A stretch of 64,000 nucleotides of DNA, from positions 1 to 64,000 of the forward strand of contig NZ_WJYA01000003.1 in the NCBI RefSeq assembly GCF_009709615.1, read 5' to 3'. The notes beneath the pieces were generated by a model. That model was not told the origin of the DNA and searched no databases. It saw only the letters and a program-made list of their open reading frames with translations. This DNA is from Winogradskyella ouciana. GTDB taxonomy: Bacteria; Bacteroidota; Bacteroidia; Flavobacteriales; Flavobacteriaceae. Both the position numbers and the translations under genes were made by a program. Of the stretch, positions 26,199-35,663 are shown one piece after another (positions within the stretch are counted from its first letter, which is position 1; each line of letters starts with the position of its first letter).

Positions 26199-28616
26199 CT
26201 AAGATTTTGACTGATTTCCTTTTATATGTAACTCAGAAAAATTCTTATCCACTACAAAGGAACTCGTACCGTTAGACTTTAAATGGTTAAGGGAAATAGT
26301 TTCATTATCCAACTGGATTTCAGAAATATCAAAAGGCAAACCATGAATTTGTATTTTGAATGTTTCGTAAGGCGTAATGAACTTTCCTTCTTTATATTGA
26401 TTGATAATTAATTCATTTTTACGACCAGTAAGTGTGAAATTCCTTAAGCTATAACGTCCTTTTGTGTAATCGTAGCCATCATTGGCATCACTAAACAATT
26501 CACTTTCCTCCTTACCTTTTTTGTAATAGACATCTAAAGTAACCTCTTTAATTTCCTTTTCACCAACATATTGCTGTATGGGAAATTTTGGAATTATGGC
26601 ACCCTCTTTTATAAAAATTGGCATGCTATCTATATCAGCATCAATCCACATTTCTTTTCCACCTTTTACGACTTCATCATCCCAGAAATTGTACCACCTT
26701 CCTTTTGGGATATACATTCTTCTTCCTTTAGCATTAGGCTCTAAAACAGGGCACGCCAAAATTTGTTCACCAAAAACAAACTCATCCGTTCTATAGTGGG
26801 TATTAACATCATCCTGATCATAAAGCACCAGAGATTTAAGTAATGGTGTACCGTGATCTACGTAGTTCCAGAATGCAGTATATAAATATGGCAGAAGTTG
26901 ATATCTGATTTCAATGAATTTTCTAACAATGTCCGTTACATCTTCATCGAACGCCCAAGGTTCTTGGTCACCATGATCTCCTGATGAATGAACTCTAAAA
27001 AACGGATGGAAAATCCCAAGTTGAATCCAGCGTGTAAACAACTCTCCCTGAGGTTGTTCTGCAAATCCTCCAATATCACTACCAGCAAAACCGAAACCTG
27101 ACATGGACATTCGCTGCGCCTGGATATTAGCTATCCATAAATGTTCCCAATTTGCAATATTATCACCTGTCCATGTGGACGTGTAACGTTGTGTCCCTGA
27201 ATATGCCGCTCTGGTGATAACAAATGGTCGTTTTGGGTAAGAGTATTTTTTTAAGCCTTGGTATGTTGCCCTTGCCATTTGCATTCCATAGATGTTATGT
27301 GCTTTTCTATGACTACACGGATTTCCATCGTAATCGTGACGTACATCATCTGGAAATGTTTTGTTTGGCACTTCCATAACAGCAGGCTCGTTCATATCAT
27401 TCCAAACCCCTTTAATCCCAATTTCTTCTATTAATTCCTTAAATAAACCAGACCACCATTCTCTTACTTCAGCATTGGTAAAATCAGGAAAATGACATTC
27501 GCCAGGCCATACTTTACCTTTCATATACGCTCCATCTGCACGCTTACAGAAATAATCTTTCTCTAACCCTTCCTTGAAAACGGAATAGTCTTTATCAATT
27601 TTTATTCCTGGATCTATTATAGCGACAGTCTTAAAGCCTTGCTCTTTAAGTTCTGACACCATTCTCTTAGGATCTGGAAAATAATCTTTGTTCCAAGTGA
27701 AACAACGGAAGCCCTCCATGTAATCAATATCCAGGTAAATAGCATCACATGGTATTTTTAGTTTTCTAAATGTAGAAGTGATTTCTTTAACCTTACTTTC
27801 AGGATAATAGCTCCATTTGCATTGATGAAAACCTAATGCCCACATAGGTGGTAAATGGTGAGGTTTTCCTGTTAAATCGGTATAACTTTCTACAACATCA
27901 GTCATTTTAGGGCCATAAAAGAAATAATAATTCATCTCACCTCCTTGTGCCCAAAAACTTGTTACATTTCTACGCTCTTGCGCAAAATCGAATGAAGACC
28001 TAAACGAATTATCAAAGAATATTCCGTAAGCCTTACCATGGTGCAAACCAGTGTAAAACGGAATGGCTTTATATATGGGATCGGTATCTTTTCCGTAAGC
28101 GTATGAGTCCGTCACCCAATTGGTGTAGCGCTTTCCTTTGAGATTTAAGTGATTTGGTTTATCACCCAATCCGTAGTAGCTTTCGCCATCATTGGATACT
28201 TTACTCATTTTTACGATGTTTCCGCCGAACTCATAACTTTCTTCCCAATGAAATCCAATCTCATCTTGATTAATAAGTACATTGTCCTTAACATCATAAA
28301 TAGATACTCTGAGACTTTCCTTAGAAATATCGCAACGCAACTTAGACGTTGTAACCACAAAGTAATCTTCGTTTTCGTCTATTTTTAATCGGTTATACCC
28401 AATACTAGCGTACTTGGTTATGGCATAGGAAAAATCGTTATCAAAGTTGCCAACAGTAGTATATCTAAACCTAAGAAGGCTATCTCGTAAAACTGTTAAT
28501 TGGAGAATAACATCATTATCTGTTGTAAAATATAATTTATCAACGTCCTTTTCAAAGCCTATTATTTTAGATGGAAATAAATTTCCTTTTTGTTCTAATT
28601 CTGTATTTACAATCAT
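26199..28616 (-). CDS. GH31 alpha-glucosidase
   Basis: The 805-residue protein matches glycoside hydrolase family 31. The nucleophile Asp lies in GVWNDMNEPAV and the acid/base Asp in TSTWTGDNIANWEHL. The N-terminal beta domain, the catalytic barrel (PPMWALGFHQCKWSYYPE, AIYLDIDYMEGFRCFTW) and C-terminal beta domains (DEVVKGGKEMW) are in order. No signal peptide is seen, so it should act in the cytoplasm, probably releasing glucose from alpha-glucans or maltooligosaccharides made by the upstream operon. It follows glgB by 165 bp and may share its transcript. Confidence 0.93.
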   Translation of the reverse strand: MIVNTELEQKGNLFPSKIIGFEKDVDKLYFTTDNDVILQLTVLRDSLLRFRYTTVGNFDNDFSYAITKYASIGYNRLKIDENEDYFVVTTSKLRCDISKESLRVSIYDVKDNVLINQDEIGFHWEESYEFGGNIVKMSKVSNDGESYYGLGDKPNHLNLKGKRYTNWVTDSYAYGKDTDPIYKAIPFYTGLHHGKAYGIFFDNSFRSSFDFAQERRNVTSFWAQGGEMNYYFFYGPKMTDVVESYTDLTGKPHHLPPMWALGFHQCKWSYYPESKVKEITSTFRKLKIPCDAIYLDIDYMEGFRCFTWNKDYFPDPKRMVSELKEQGFKTVAIIDPGIKIDKDYSVFKEGLEKDYFCKRADGAYMKGKVWPGECHFPDFTNAEVREWWSGLFKELIEEIGIKGVWNDMNEPAVMEVPNKTFPDDVRHDYDGNPCSHRKAHNIYGMQMARATYQGLKKYSYPKRPFVITRAAYSGTQRYTSTWTGDNIANWEHLWIANIQAQRMSMSGFGFAGSDIGGFAEQPQGELFTRWIQLGIFHPFFRVHSSGDHGDQEPWAFDEDVTDIVRKFIEIRYQLLPYLYTAFWNYVDHGTPLLKSLVLYDQDDVNTHYRTDEFVFGEQILACPVLEPNAKGRRMYIPKGRWYNFWDDEVVKGGKEMWIDADIDSMPIFIKEGAIIPKFPIQQYVGEKEIKEVTLDVYYKKGKEESELFSDANDGYDYTKGRYSLRNFTLTGRKNELIINQYKEGKFITPYETFKIQIHGLPFDISEIQLDNETISLNHLKSNGTSSFVVDKNFSELHIKGNQSKS

Positions 28617-28781
28617 TGTACGAATTTGAGGATTTGTGCATGTAAAAAAAAGGAAAAATCAGAACATGAGAAAGCGTAAATACTAGTATTTATAATGAAT
28701 TGTTAACTATATCGATTTCGATGACTAATTTTATGAAAATGATAATCTTTAAAACCCAATAAAACGAATCATGCAGTTTTT

Positions 28782-30692
28782 TTATTTTGAATATTTTAAT
28801 ACAACTGCACCTAAAGGCGGTATATCTATTTCAACAGAATTGTCTCTAAATTGCCATGGATTGGCATTAGTGGATTGTATTTTGTTTTTATACTCACCCG
28901 AACCGAAATATTTCTTAAGATCACTATTAAAAATTTCTTTTAATTTTCCTTTTCTCGGAACACCCATTTTGTAATTTCCCCTAGGTACAGGTGTCATATT
29001 ACAAGCTATGACCAAATCATTGGTTTCATCATTTCCTTTTCTAATGTAAACTAATACTGAATTTTCTGAATCGTTATAATCGATCCATTCAAAGCCGTCA
29101 CCAGAAAATTGTTTTTCGTAAAGTGCTGGTTCGTTTTTGTAAAGTGTGTTTAAATCCTTTATTAATGCTTGCACCCCTTTATGAGGTTCATATTGCAATA
29201 AATGCCAATCTAAACTTTGCTGAAAATTCCATTCTTCACTTTGACCAAATTCTGAACCTTGAAACAAGAGATTTGTACCAGGATGCGTAAACATGTAGGA
29301 ATATAACAACCTTAAATTGGCAAAGCGTTGCCATTCGTCTCCTGGCATTCTACCTAAAATAGAATGCTTCCCATAAACCACTTCATCATGACTCAGAGGC
29401 AACATAAAATTTTCCGTAAATGCGTAGGTCATACTAAATGTTAAGTCGTTCTGATGATGCTTTCTGTAAATGGGTTCTTTTGCAAAATACTGCAAGGTAT
29501 CGTGCATCCATCCCATCATCCATTTCATTCCAAATCCCAGTCCACCTAAAGATGTTGGCTTAGACACCATAGGAAATGACGTCGATTCTTCTGCAATGGT
29601 CTGCACATCTGGAAAAGCACCATATACAGCCTCGTTCATTTCTCGCATAAATGAAATGGCTTCAAGATTTTCTCTACCACCAAACATATTTGGCTCCCAC
29701 TCACCTTCTTCCCTACTGTAATCTAAAAACAGCATAGAAGCTACAGCATCTACTCGCAACCCATCTGCATGATATTGATCTAGCCAAAAAATAGCATTAC
29801 TTATAAGAAAGGACTTTACCTCGTTTCGTCCGTAATTAAAAATCAAACTCTTCCAATCTGGGTGATATCCTTTACGTTTGTCAGGATGCTCATATAAGGC
29901 CGAACCATCAAAGAAACCAAGACCATGTGCATCTTCAGGAAAATGTGATGGTACCCAATCTAAAATAATTCCGATATCGTTTTGATGTAGTTTATCCACC
30001 AATAACTTGAATTCCTCTGGATAGCCAAAACGTGATGTTGGCGCAAAATAACCTGTGAGTTGATAGCCCCAAGATGGATCGTAAGGATATTCCATTACAG
30101 GCATTAATTCTACGTGTGTAAAGTTCATTTCCTTTACATAAGCCACTAATTCATCAGCAAGTTCTTTATACGAAAGAAATCTATTTTCTTCAATTTGCTT
30201 TTTCCATGAACCCAAATGAACTTCGTAAACGGAGAAAGGAGCATCTAGTGCATTGTGGTTCTTTCTCTTTTTCATCCACTTAGAATCCTTCCATTTATAA
30301 TTATCGTCCCAAACTATGGAAGCCGTATTTGGTGGATGCTCACATCTTCTCGCATACGGATCTGCTTTTTCAGTTTTTATATCGTTATGATGACTATGGA
30401 TTTTGTACTTATAAATGTTGCCTTTACCAACTTCTGGGATAAACCCTTCCCAAATACCACTTCCATCCCATCTTACCGAGAGTTTATGGTCACCTTCTAG
30501 CCAATAGTTAAAATCACCTACAACGGATACCATTTTAGCACTTGGTGCCCAAACGGCAAAGTAGGTTCCCTTTACTCCATCTACAGTTGTTATATGAGAT
30601 CCGAATTTTTCATAAAGCCTGTAATGCTTTCCTGATTTAAATAAATCAATATCAAAATCGGTAAATAAACTGTGTACAATTACTTCTGCCAT
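28782..30692 (-). CDS. glgB: 1,4-alpha-glucan branching enzyme
   Basis: GlgB cuts alpha-1,4 chains and reattaches them as alpha-1,6 branches. The 636-residue protein has the N-terminal CBM48-like domain (FAVWAPSAKMVSVVGDFNYW) and the GH13 barrel with FTHVELMPVMEYPYDPSWGY, the nucleophile segment DGLRVDAVASMLFLDYSR, the acid/base in TIAEESTSFP, and LSHDEVVYGKHS. It is shorter than the E. coli enzyme (728) because the extra N-terminal domain is missing. Three bp separate it from mak. Confidence 0.95.
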   Translation of the reverse strand: MAEVIVHSLFTDFDIDLFKSGKHYRLYEKFGSHITTVDGVKGTYFAVWAPSAKMVSVVGDFNYWLEGDHKLSVRWDGSGIWEGFIPEVGKGNIYKYKIHSHHNDIKTEKADPYARRCEHPPNTASIVWDDNYKWKDSKWMKKRKNHNALDAPFSVYEVHLGSWKKQIEENRFLSYKELADELVAYVKEMNFTHVELMPVMEYPYDPSWGYQLTGYFAPTSRFGYPEEFKLLVDKLHQNDIGIILDWVPSHFPEDAHGLGFFDGSALYEHPDKRKGYHPDWKSLIFNYGRNEVKSFLISNAIFWLDQYHADGLRVDAVASMLFLDYSREEGEWEPNMFGGRENLEAISFMREMNEAVYGAFPDVQTIAEESTSFPMVSKPTSLGGLGFGMKWMMGWMHDTLQYFAKEPIYRKHHQNDLTFSMTYAFTENFMLPLSHDEVVYGKHSILGRMPGDEWQRFANLRLLYSYMFTHPGTNLLFQGSEFGQSEEWNFQQSLDWHLLQYEPHKGVQALIKDLNTLYKNEPALYEKQFSGDGFEWIDYNDSENSVLVYIRKGNDETNDLVIACNMTPVPRGNYKMGVPRKGKLKEIFNSDLKKYFGSGEYKNKIQSTNANPWQFRDNSVEIDIPPLGAVVLKYSK

Positions 30693-30695
30693 AAA

Positions 30696-32327
30696 TTAGT
30701 GGTTGATGATATTTGAAATTCCTTTTAAAGGAATGACTGCCCATAATGGACGCGAATTAAGCTCGTAACCCAACTCGTAAACTGCTTTTTCTAATAATGA
30801 ATATTTTAATAAAAATATGCGCTCTTGCTCATATCCTATATTAATATTTGCGTTTTGAATCTCTACAACATAAGTTCCTAAAAATAAGCCGATAAAATAT
30901 TGATATAGAATCTCGCCTGCTTCAAAGAGTTCGTCTTGACTTTGTTTATAGTTCTCTTGATTATTAAATATTGTTGCATATATGGCATAATGAAACGACC
31001 TAAATAAACCTGCAACATCTTTTAAAGGCGGCTGTTTCACTTTCCTATCTCTAATGGTGCTTTCTGGTTCGCCTTCAAAATCTATAATATAAAAATCTTC
31101 ATCCTTTACCAGTATTTGCCCCAAGTGATAGTCACCATGTACTCGCAATCGTTCGCCTTTTAATTTGGTCCAATCAAAATTTACAAATCGTTTTCTAATG
31201 TCGTTTTTCTTTTCGAGAAACTCATTAGCGAGTTCCAAAGCCAATCCATCTAACTTATGCATATTATTTTCTACAGCATTTAAACGATTTTGAAACTGGT
31301 ACAACAATCTATTTTTTAACCATACGGTATAATCACCATTAAAACGTGCTGGAGTAAAGGATGTGTCTTCAAACTCAGAGCCTAGTGCAATGTGCATTTC
31401 TGCAGTCCTCTTAGCTAGTTTTTGGATTTTATTGAACACATTAAGTCCTGCCCAATCTATTATTTGAGGTGGAATTTCCCTAATACCCAAACGCTTGAAG
31501 CGATCTGTTTTGGGTAATTTATCTATTTGAATTCTTTTGTATTCTAAATTGCTAAATATTCTATGTAATTCTTTGAGCATATAGTCCCAAGCATCACCTT
31601 CATTGGGCACCAACTGGTTCATTAACGCAATAGTGATGTTAGTGTTTTCCTGATCTTTTATTTGCATACTTCCCAAGTATGCAGGTGTATTTTTAAATTC
31701 TTTCTTTTCAGACAAGAAACGGCTCATTTCATAATCTGGATTGCGATCTGCATAGATTCGTCTAAAGAATTTAAGCACACATTTATCGTTGTAAATTATG
31801 GAGGTGTTACTTTGTTCCATACCCATAAATCTCGAAGATTCGTACTCACAATCTTCAAACAAAGAACTCTTTTTATATTGAACTCTCGTTCTATCATTAG
31901 GAACAGCAGTCAATATCCGCTCAAAAACAACGCGCCTAAAAGCTTCAAGATTTATAGCATCTATGATATATCCTTTCTGTTCTTGAATACTAATTGGGAG
32001 AATACGATCATCTTTTGCAAAATCTTCGTTGGTTACAAATGCTATTGGCAAAAAGTAATGTTGGTAAAACGCCTCGGTAAAATTAACTTCTAAAATCAGC
32101 CCGTAATATACTTCTTCCTTTTGCTGGATTCTAAAATATTCTGAAAGCTCTATGTATTTTAGTTTGCTCGACTTACCACCATACCAACGCTGCTTAACAA
32201 TATATTTTTCTAAGACATCGGATAAAAAAACCTCTACAAAATCCTCATTCTCCATCAATTCTTCCCACGGTACATTAAAATTGTACGGTGTCTTAACATC
32301 TACAGCTAAAGGTTTTCTCGAAGACAT
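30696..32327 (-). CDS. mak: Maltokinase
   Basis: Maltokinase makes maltose-1-phosphate from maltose and ATP for GlgE. The 543-residue protein has the N-terminal cap (LEKYIVKQRWYGGKSSK) and an aminoglycoside-phosphotransferase-like kinase core with RVHGDYHLGQIL (catalytic Asp) and YIIDFEGEP (Mg2+-binding Asp). In many genomes Mak is fused to or adjacent to trehalose synthase; here it stands alone between glgE (2 bp gap) and glgB (3 bp gap). The tight spacing supports a role in the same pathway. Confidence 0.88.
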   Translation of the reverse strand: MSSRKPLAVDVKTPYNFNVPWEELMENEDFVEVFLSDVLEKYIVKQRWYGGKSSKLKYIELSEYFRIQQKEEVYYGLILEVNFTEAFYQHYFLPIAFVTNEDFAKDDRILPISIQEQKGYIIDAINLEAFRRVVFERILTAVPNDRTRVQYKKSSLFEDCEYESSRFMGMEQSNTSIIYNDKCVLKFFRRIYADRNPDYEMSRFLSEKKEFKNTPAYLGSMQIKDQENTNITIALMNQLVPNEGDAWDYMLKELHRIFSNLEYKRIQIDKLPKTDRFKRLGIREIPPQIIDWAGLNVFNKIQKLAKRTAEMHIALGSEFEDTSFTPARFNGDYTVWLKNRLLYQFQNRLNAVENNMHKLDGLALELANEFLEKKNDIRKRFVNFDWTKLKGERLRVHGDYHLGQILVKDEDFYIIDFEGEPESTIRDRKVKQPPLKDVAGLFRSFHYAIYATIFNNQENYKQSQDELFEAGEILYQYFIGLFLGTYVVEIQNANINIGYEQERIFLLKYSLLEKAVYELGYELNSRPLWAVIPLKGISNIINH

Positions 32328-32329
32328 TT

Positions 32330-34267
32330 CTATTTATTTATCTTAAAGATATGAAATGGTAAGGTGGGATGCAACTCAACAAAATTCCATTCGCTATGCC
32401 AATTATAGCTACTTCCCGTAACTAAATCATTTACAGTTATTTGATGCCCATGTTGAACACCAAGCTCTTGTAATGGCAATTGAACATTTCCTTGTTGGGC
32501 ATAATACTGCTCCAAGCTAATAATAATGAGAAGTTCGTCGGTTTTGGCATCATTCCACTTATAAAACGCAATTAAATTGTCATTTTCAATATGGCAAAAC
32601 TTTATGTTGTTGGTTTGTTGCAAAGCCTCGTGTTGATGACGAATTGCGTTTACTTTTGATATAATTGTAGTGAGTTTATTCTCAACATTCCAGTTGTAAT
32701 GTTTTACCTCGAATTTTTCAGACATGTAGTATTCCTCTTTACCAGGAATGGCATCATCTATCATTTGCTCAAAAACAGGACCGTAAATACCTATATTAGA
32801 GCTTAAAGTTGCTGCCAAAACATATCGCTGTATATATTTAGACTCATTAGCACCTTGTAGATGATATGGGTTTATATCTGGTGTATTAGGCCAAAAATTC
32901 GGTCTCATATATTCACGTTGATCTGTTTGGGTTAACTCCGTCATGTACTCTATGAGCTCATGTTTTGTGTTTCTCCAAGTGAAATACGTGTAAGACTGCG
33001 TGTAACCTTGTTTAGCTAATTGTTGCATCACCTTTGGCTTAGTGAACGCTTCTGCCAAGAACAACACATCTGGGTGTTTCTTTTTAACTTCGGAAATCGC
33101 CCAATTCCAGAAATAATATGGTTTGGTATGTGGGTTATCTACTCTAAAGACATTGATTCCACAGTCTATCCAATAGAATAAGGTATCTAAACATTCTTGC
33201 CATAAATTCTTGTAATCTTTGCTTTCCCAATAGATTGGCAGAATATCCTGATATTTTTTTGGAGGATTCTCAGCATACTGCACGGTTCCGTCTGGTCTCC
33301 ATTTAAACCAGTCTGGATGTGCCTTTACCCATGGATGGTCTGGCGCAGCTTGCAACGCATAATCCATAGCGATTTCTATATTGAGATCCTTTGCTTTTTT
33401 TACAAGTTTTTTAAAGTCTTCTATTGTACCTAATTGCGGATGGATATCCTTATGACCTCCATACTTAGAGCCAATTCCCCAAGCAGAACCAACATCACCA
33501 TCTTTTGCTTCGGTGGTGTTATTTTTTCCTTTTCTATTGACCTCACCAATAGGATGCACTGGTGGAAAATACAATGTATCAAAGCCCATCTCTGCTACTC
33601 TTGGCAATAAACGCTCACAGTCCTTAAATGTACCGTGTTCACCTTCCTTTTCTGACGATGACCTCGGAAAAAACTCATACCAAGTACTGAACAAAGCCTT
33701 TTTACGATCTATATATATCTGAAGTTCCTTTGAGGTATTGACTAACTGTTTTTCAGGATATTTATAGAAAATTTTATGAAGCCTTTCACTTTTTGCTTCA
33801 GTTACTGCTTTGTCGTATTGATTTTCATCACCAAAAACATCAATACAGTGTTGTATGTATTCCTTCTCTGTTGCTGTTGCTTTTTTCAACAGCGGTTTAA
33901 GATATTCTATCCCTTCTAGAAACTCTGATTTAACGTGTTGATTGTCATCAATTTTTCGTTCTGTACCATGTTGCCAATTAAGCGCATAGTCAACCCAACC
34001 TTCAACCTTATAGCTATAAAATCCTTGTTTCTCTACGGTAAATGAAGCTTTCCATTCATCATTTACTGTATGATGCATTCTTGCTTCACTCCATTTGCGT
34101 TCTTTTTCGTGCTTATAAAGCACAGAAGCTGCAATGACATCATGTCCATCTACTAAGACATGAGCGTCTACGTTAACAATTTCGTTTACAATACGTTTTA
34201 TGAAAAACTCTCCGCAGTTTATTTGAGGTTTAACTGCATCTATAACTACTCGCTTTTGGTTATGCAT
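32330..34267 (-). CDS. glgE: Alpha-1,4-glucan:maltose-1-phosphate maltosyltransferase
   Basis: GlgE adds maltosyl units from alpha-maltose-1-phosphate to the non-reducing end of alpha-1,4-glucans. The 645-residue protein has the family's N-terminal beta domain, then a GH13 barrel with FPPVHPIGEVNRKGKNN, the nucleophile segment FRVDNPHTKPYYFW, the acid/base in FLAEAFTKPKVM, and the GlgE-specific NFWPNTPDINPY. Length and motifs fit GlgE rather than an amylase. It lies between glgC and mak in the operon. Confidence 0.93.
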   Translation of the reverse strand: MHNQKRVVIDAVKPQINCGEFFIKRIVNEIVNVDAHVLVDGHDVIAASVLYKHEKERKWSEARMHHTVNDEWKASFTVEKQGFYSYKVEGWVDYALNWQHGTERKIDDNQHVKSEFLEGIEYLKPLLKKATATEKEYIQHCIDVFGDENQYDKAVTEAKSERLHKIFYKYPEKQLVNTSKELQIYIDRKKALFSTWYEFFPRSSSEKEGEHGTFKDCERLLPRVAEMGFDTLYFPPVHPIGEVNRKGKNNTTEAKDGDVGSAWGIGSKYGGHKDIHPQLGTIEDFKKLVKKAKDLNIEIAMDYALQAAPDHPWVKAHPDWFKWRPDGTVQYAENPPKKYQDILPIYWESKDYKNLWQECLDTLFYWIDCGINVFRVDNPHTKPYYFWNWAISEVKKKHPDVLFLAEAFTKPKVMQQLAKQGYTQSYTYFTWRNTKHELIEYMTELTQTDQREYMRPNFWPNTPDINPYHLQGANESKYIQRYVLAATLSSNIGIYGPVFEQMIDDAIPGKEEYYMSEKFEVKHYNWNVENKLTTIISKVNAIRHQHEALQQTNNIKFCHIENDNLIAFYKWNDAKTDELLIIISLEQYYAQQGNVQLPLQELGVQHGHQITVNDLVTGSSYNWHSEWNFVELHPTLPFHIFKINK

Positions 34268-34394
34268 AGTTTTGGTTGATTGTTATTATACCACGAAAGT
34301 ACTATACATTCTCAATATATAAAAGACAATATGAGTTAAGTAAGCACTATAACGTTTGAATTGGATAACTATTTGAATATTAATTCGATTTATA

Positions 34395-35663
34395 CTATTG
34401 AATAATAGTTTTTGGAGGTATTACAGCGTCTTTTTTAACCACTACAATACCATCTTTTATTAAATAATTATCCGTTTCTAAATCTTTGAGATGACTGCCT
34501 CCATTAATCCGTACATCATCACCTATTCTGCAATTTTTATCTAAGATGACATTTTTAATAAAGCAACGCTCACCAATTCCCATAAATATTTTGATCTTCT
34601 TCTCTTCTACCTCTTCCAAAGATTCGTAATGATCATTGCCCATCATGTAACAATTGATTACAGTAGATTCTTCACCTATTCTAGAACGTATGCCTATAAC
34701 GGAGCGTTCAATCTTTGCAGCATGGATTAAACATCCTTCTGAAATCACTGTTCTGTCTAGTAAAGTTCCTGATATCTTAGAGGTTGGTAATATTCTGGCA
34801 TTTGTATAAATGCGTTTTGCATTGTCGTATAAATTGAATTTTGGTATCTCGTCCGTAAGACCGAGATTGGCTTCGAAAAATGAATCAATATTTCCTATAT
34901 CTGTCCAATAGCCTTCAAATTGATAGCTTAATGTTTTATGTTTTTCAATAGCATTTGGAATAATTTCCTTACCAAAATCCACAGTATCTGGTTCTTCCAT
35001 TAGCTTTACCAGCAAATCTCTATTGAAGATATAAATTCCCATTGAAGCTAAATAATGTCGTCCTTCTTTTTTCATCTCATCACTTACAGGCGATGTCCAC
35101 TCTGGTAAAATTGATGCGTCTGGCTTTTCTATGAAAGATTCTATAATGCTTTTGTTGTCGGTCTTTAAAATACCAAACGCTGTAGCGTCTTTTGCATTTA
35201 CCGGTTGTGTTGCAATGGATATTTCTGCACCACTCGCTTCATGAGCCTCTATCATTTCATTAAAATCCATCTGATATAGTTGGTCACCAGAGAGAATTAG
35301 GACATAATCAAATTCATGTCTAAGAACATGATGCATACTCTGACGAACCGCATCTGCTGTACCTTGAAACCATTTATCACTTTTTATAGTTTGCTCTGCT
35401 GCCAAAACATCTACAAATGCTGAACTAAAAAAACTAAAATGATACGTGTTTTTAATATGTTTGTTTAAAGATGCCGAATTAAACTGGGTTAAAACGTACA
35501 TTCGTTTAATATCCGAATTAATACAGTTAGATATCGGAATATCTACTAACCTATATTTTCCTGCAATTGGTACTGCAGGTTTAGACCTGTTTTCCGTTAA
35601 TGGATATAATCTCGAACCTTGTCCTCCTCCTAAAATTATGGATATAACTTTGTTGTTTATCAT
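34395..35663 (-). CDS. glgC: Glucose-1-phosphate adenylyltransferase
   Basis: GlgC makes ADP-glucose from glucose-1-phosphate and ATP. The 422-residue protein begins with the nucleotidyltransferase signature GGGQGSRLYPLTENRSKP, followed by DIPISNCINSDIK, LSGDQLYQMDF and FEGYWTDIGNIDSFFEAN, and ends with a left-handed beta-helix domain. Its start codon overlaps the glgA stop (TGATG at 35661-35665), so the two are translationally coupled. Confidence 0.95.
   Translation of the reverse strand: MINNKVISIILGGGQGSRLYPLTENRSKPAVPIAGKYRLVDIPISNCINSDIKRMYVLTQFNSASLNKHIKNTYHFSFFSSAFVDVLAAEQTIKSDKWFQGTADAVRQSMHHVLRHEFDYVLILSGDQLYQMDFNEMIEAHEASGAEISIATQPVNAKDATAFGILKTDNKSIIESFIEKPDASILPEWTSPVSDEMKKEGRHYLASMGIYIFNRDLLVKLMEEPDTVDFGKEIIPNAIEKHKTLSYQFEGYWTDIGNIDSFFEANLGLTDEIPKFNLYDNAKRIYTNARILPTSKISGTLLDRTVISEGCLIHAAKIERSVIGIRSRIGEESTVINCYMMGNDHYESLEEVEEKKIKIFMGIGERCFIKNVILDKNCRIGDDVRINGGSHLKDLETDNYLIKDGIVVVKKDAVIPPKTIIQ

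Noticed and set aside
31662..32093. A 143-codon plus-strand frame opposite mak.
   Set aside because: It is antisense to the conserved maltokinase cap domain and gives a low-complexity peptide without any motif.
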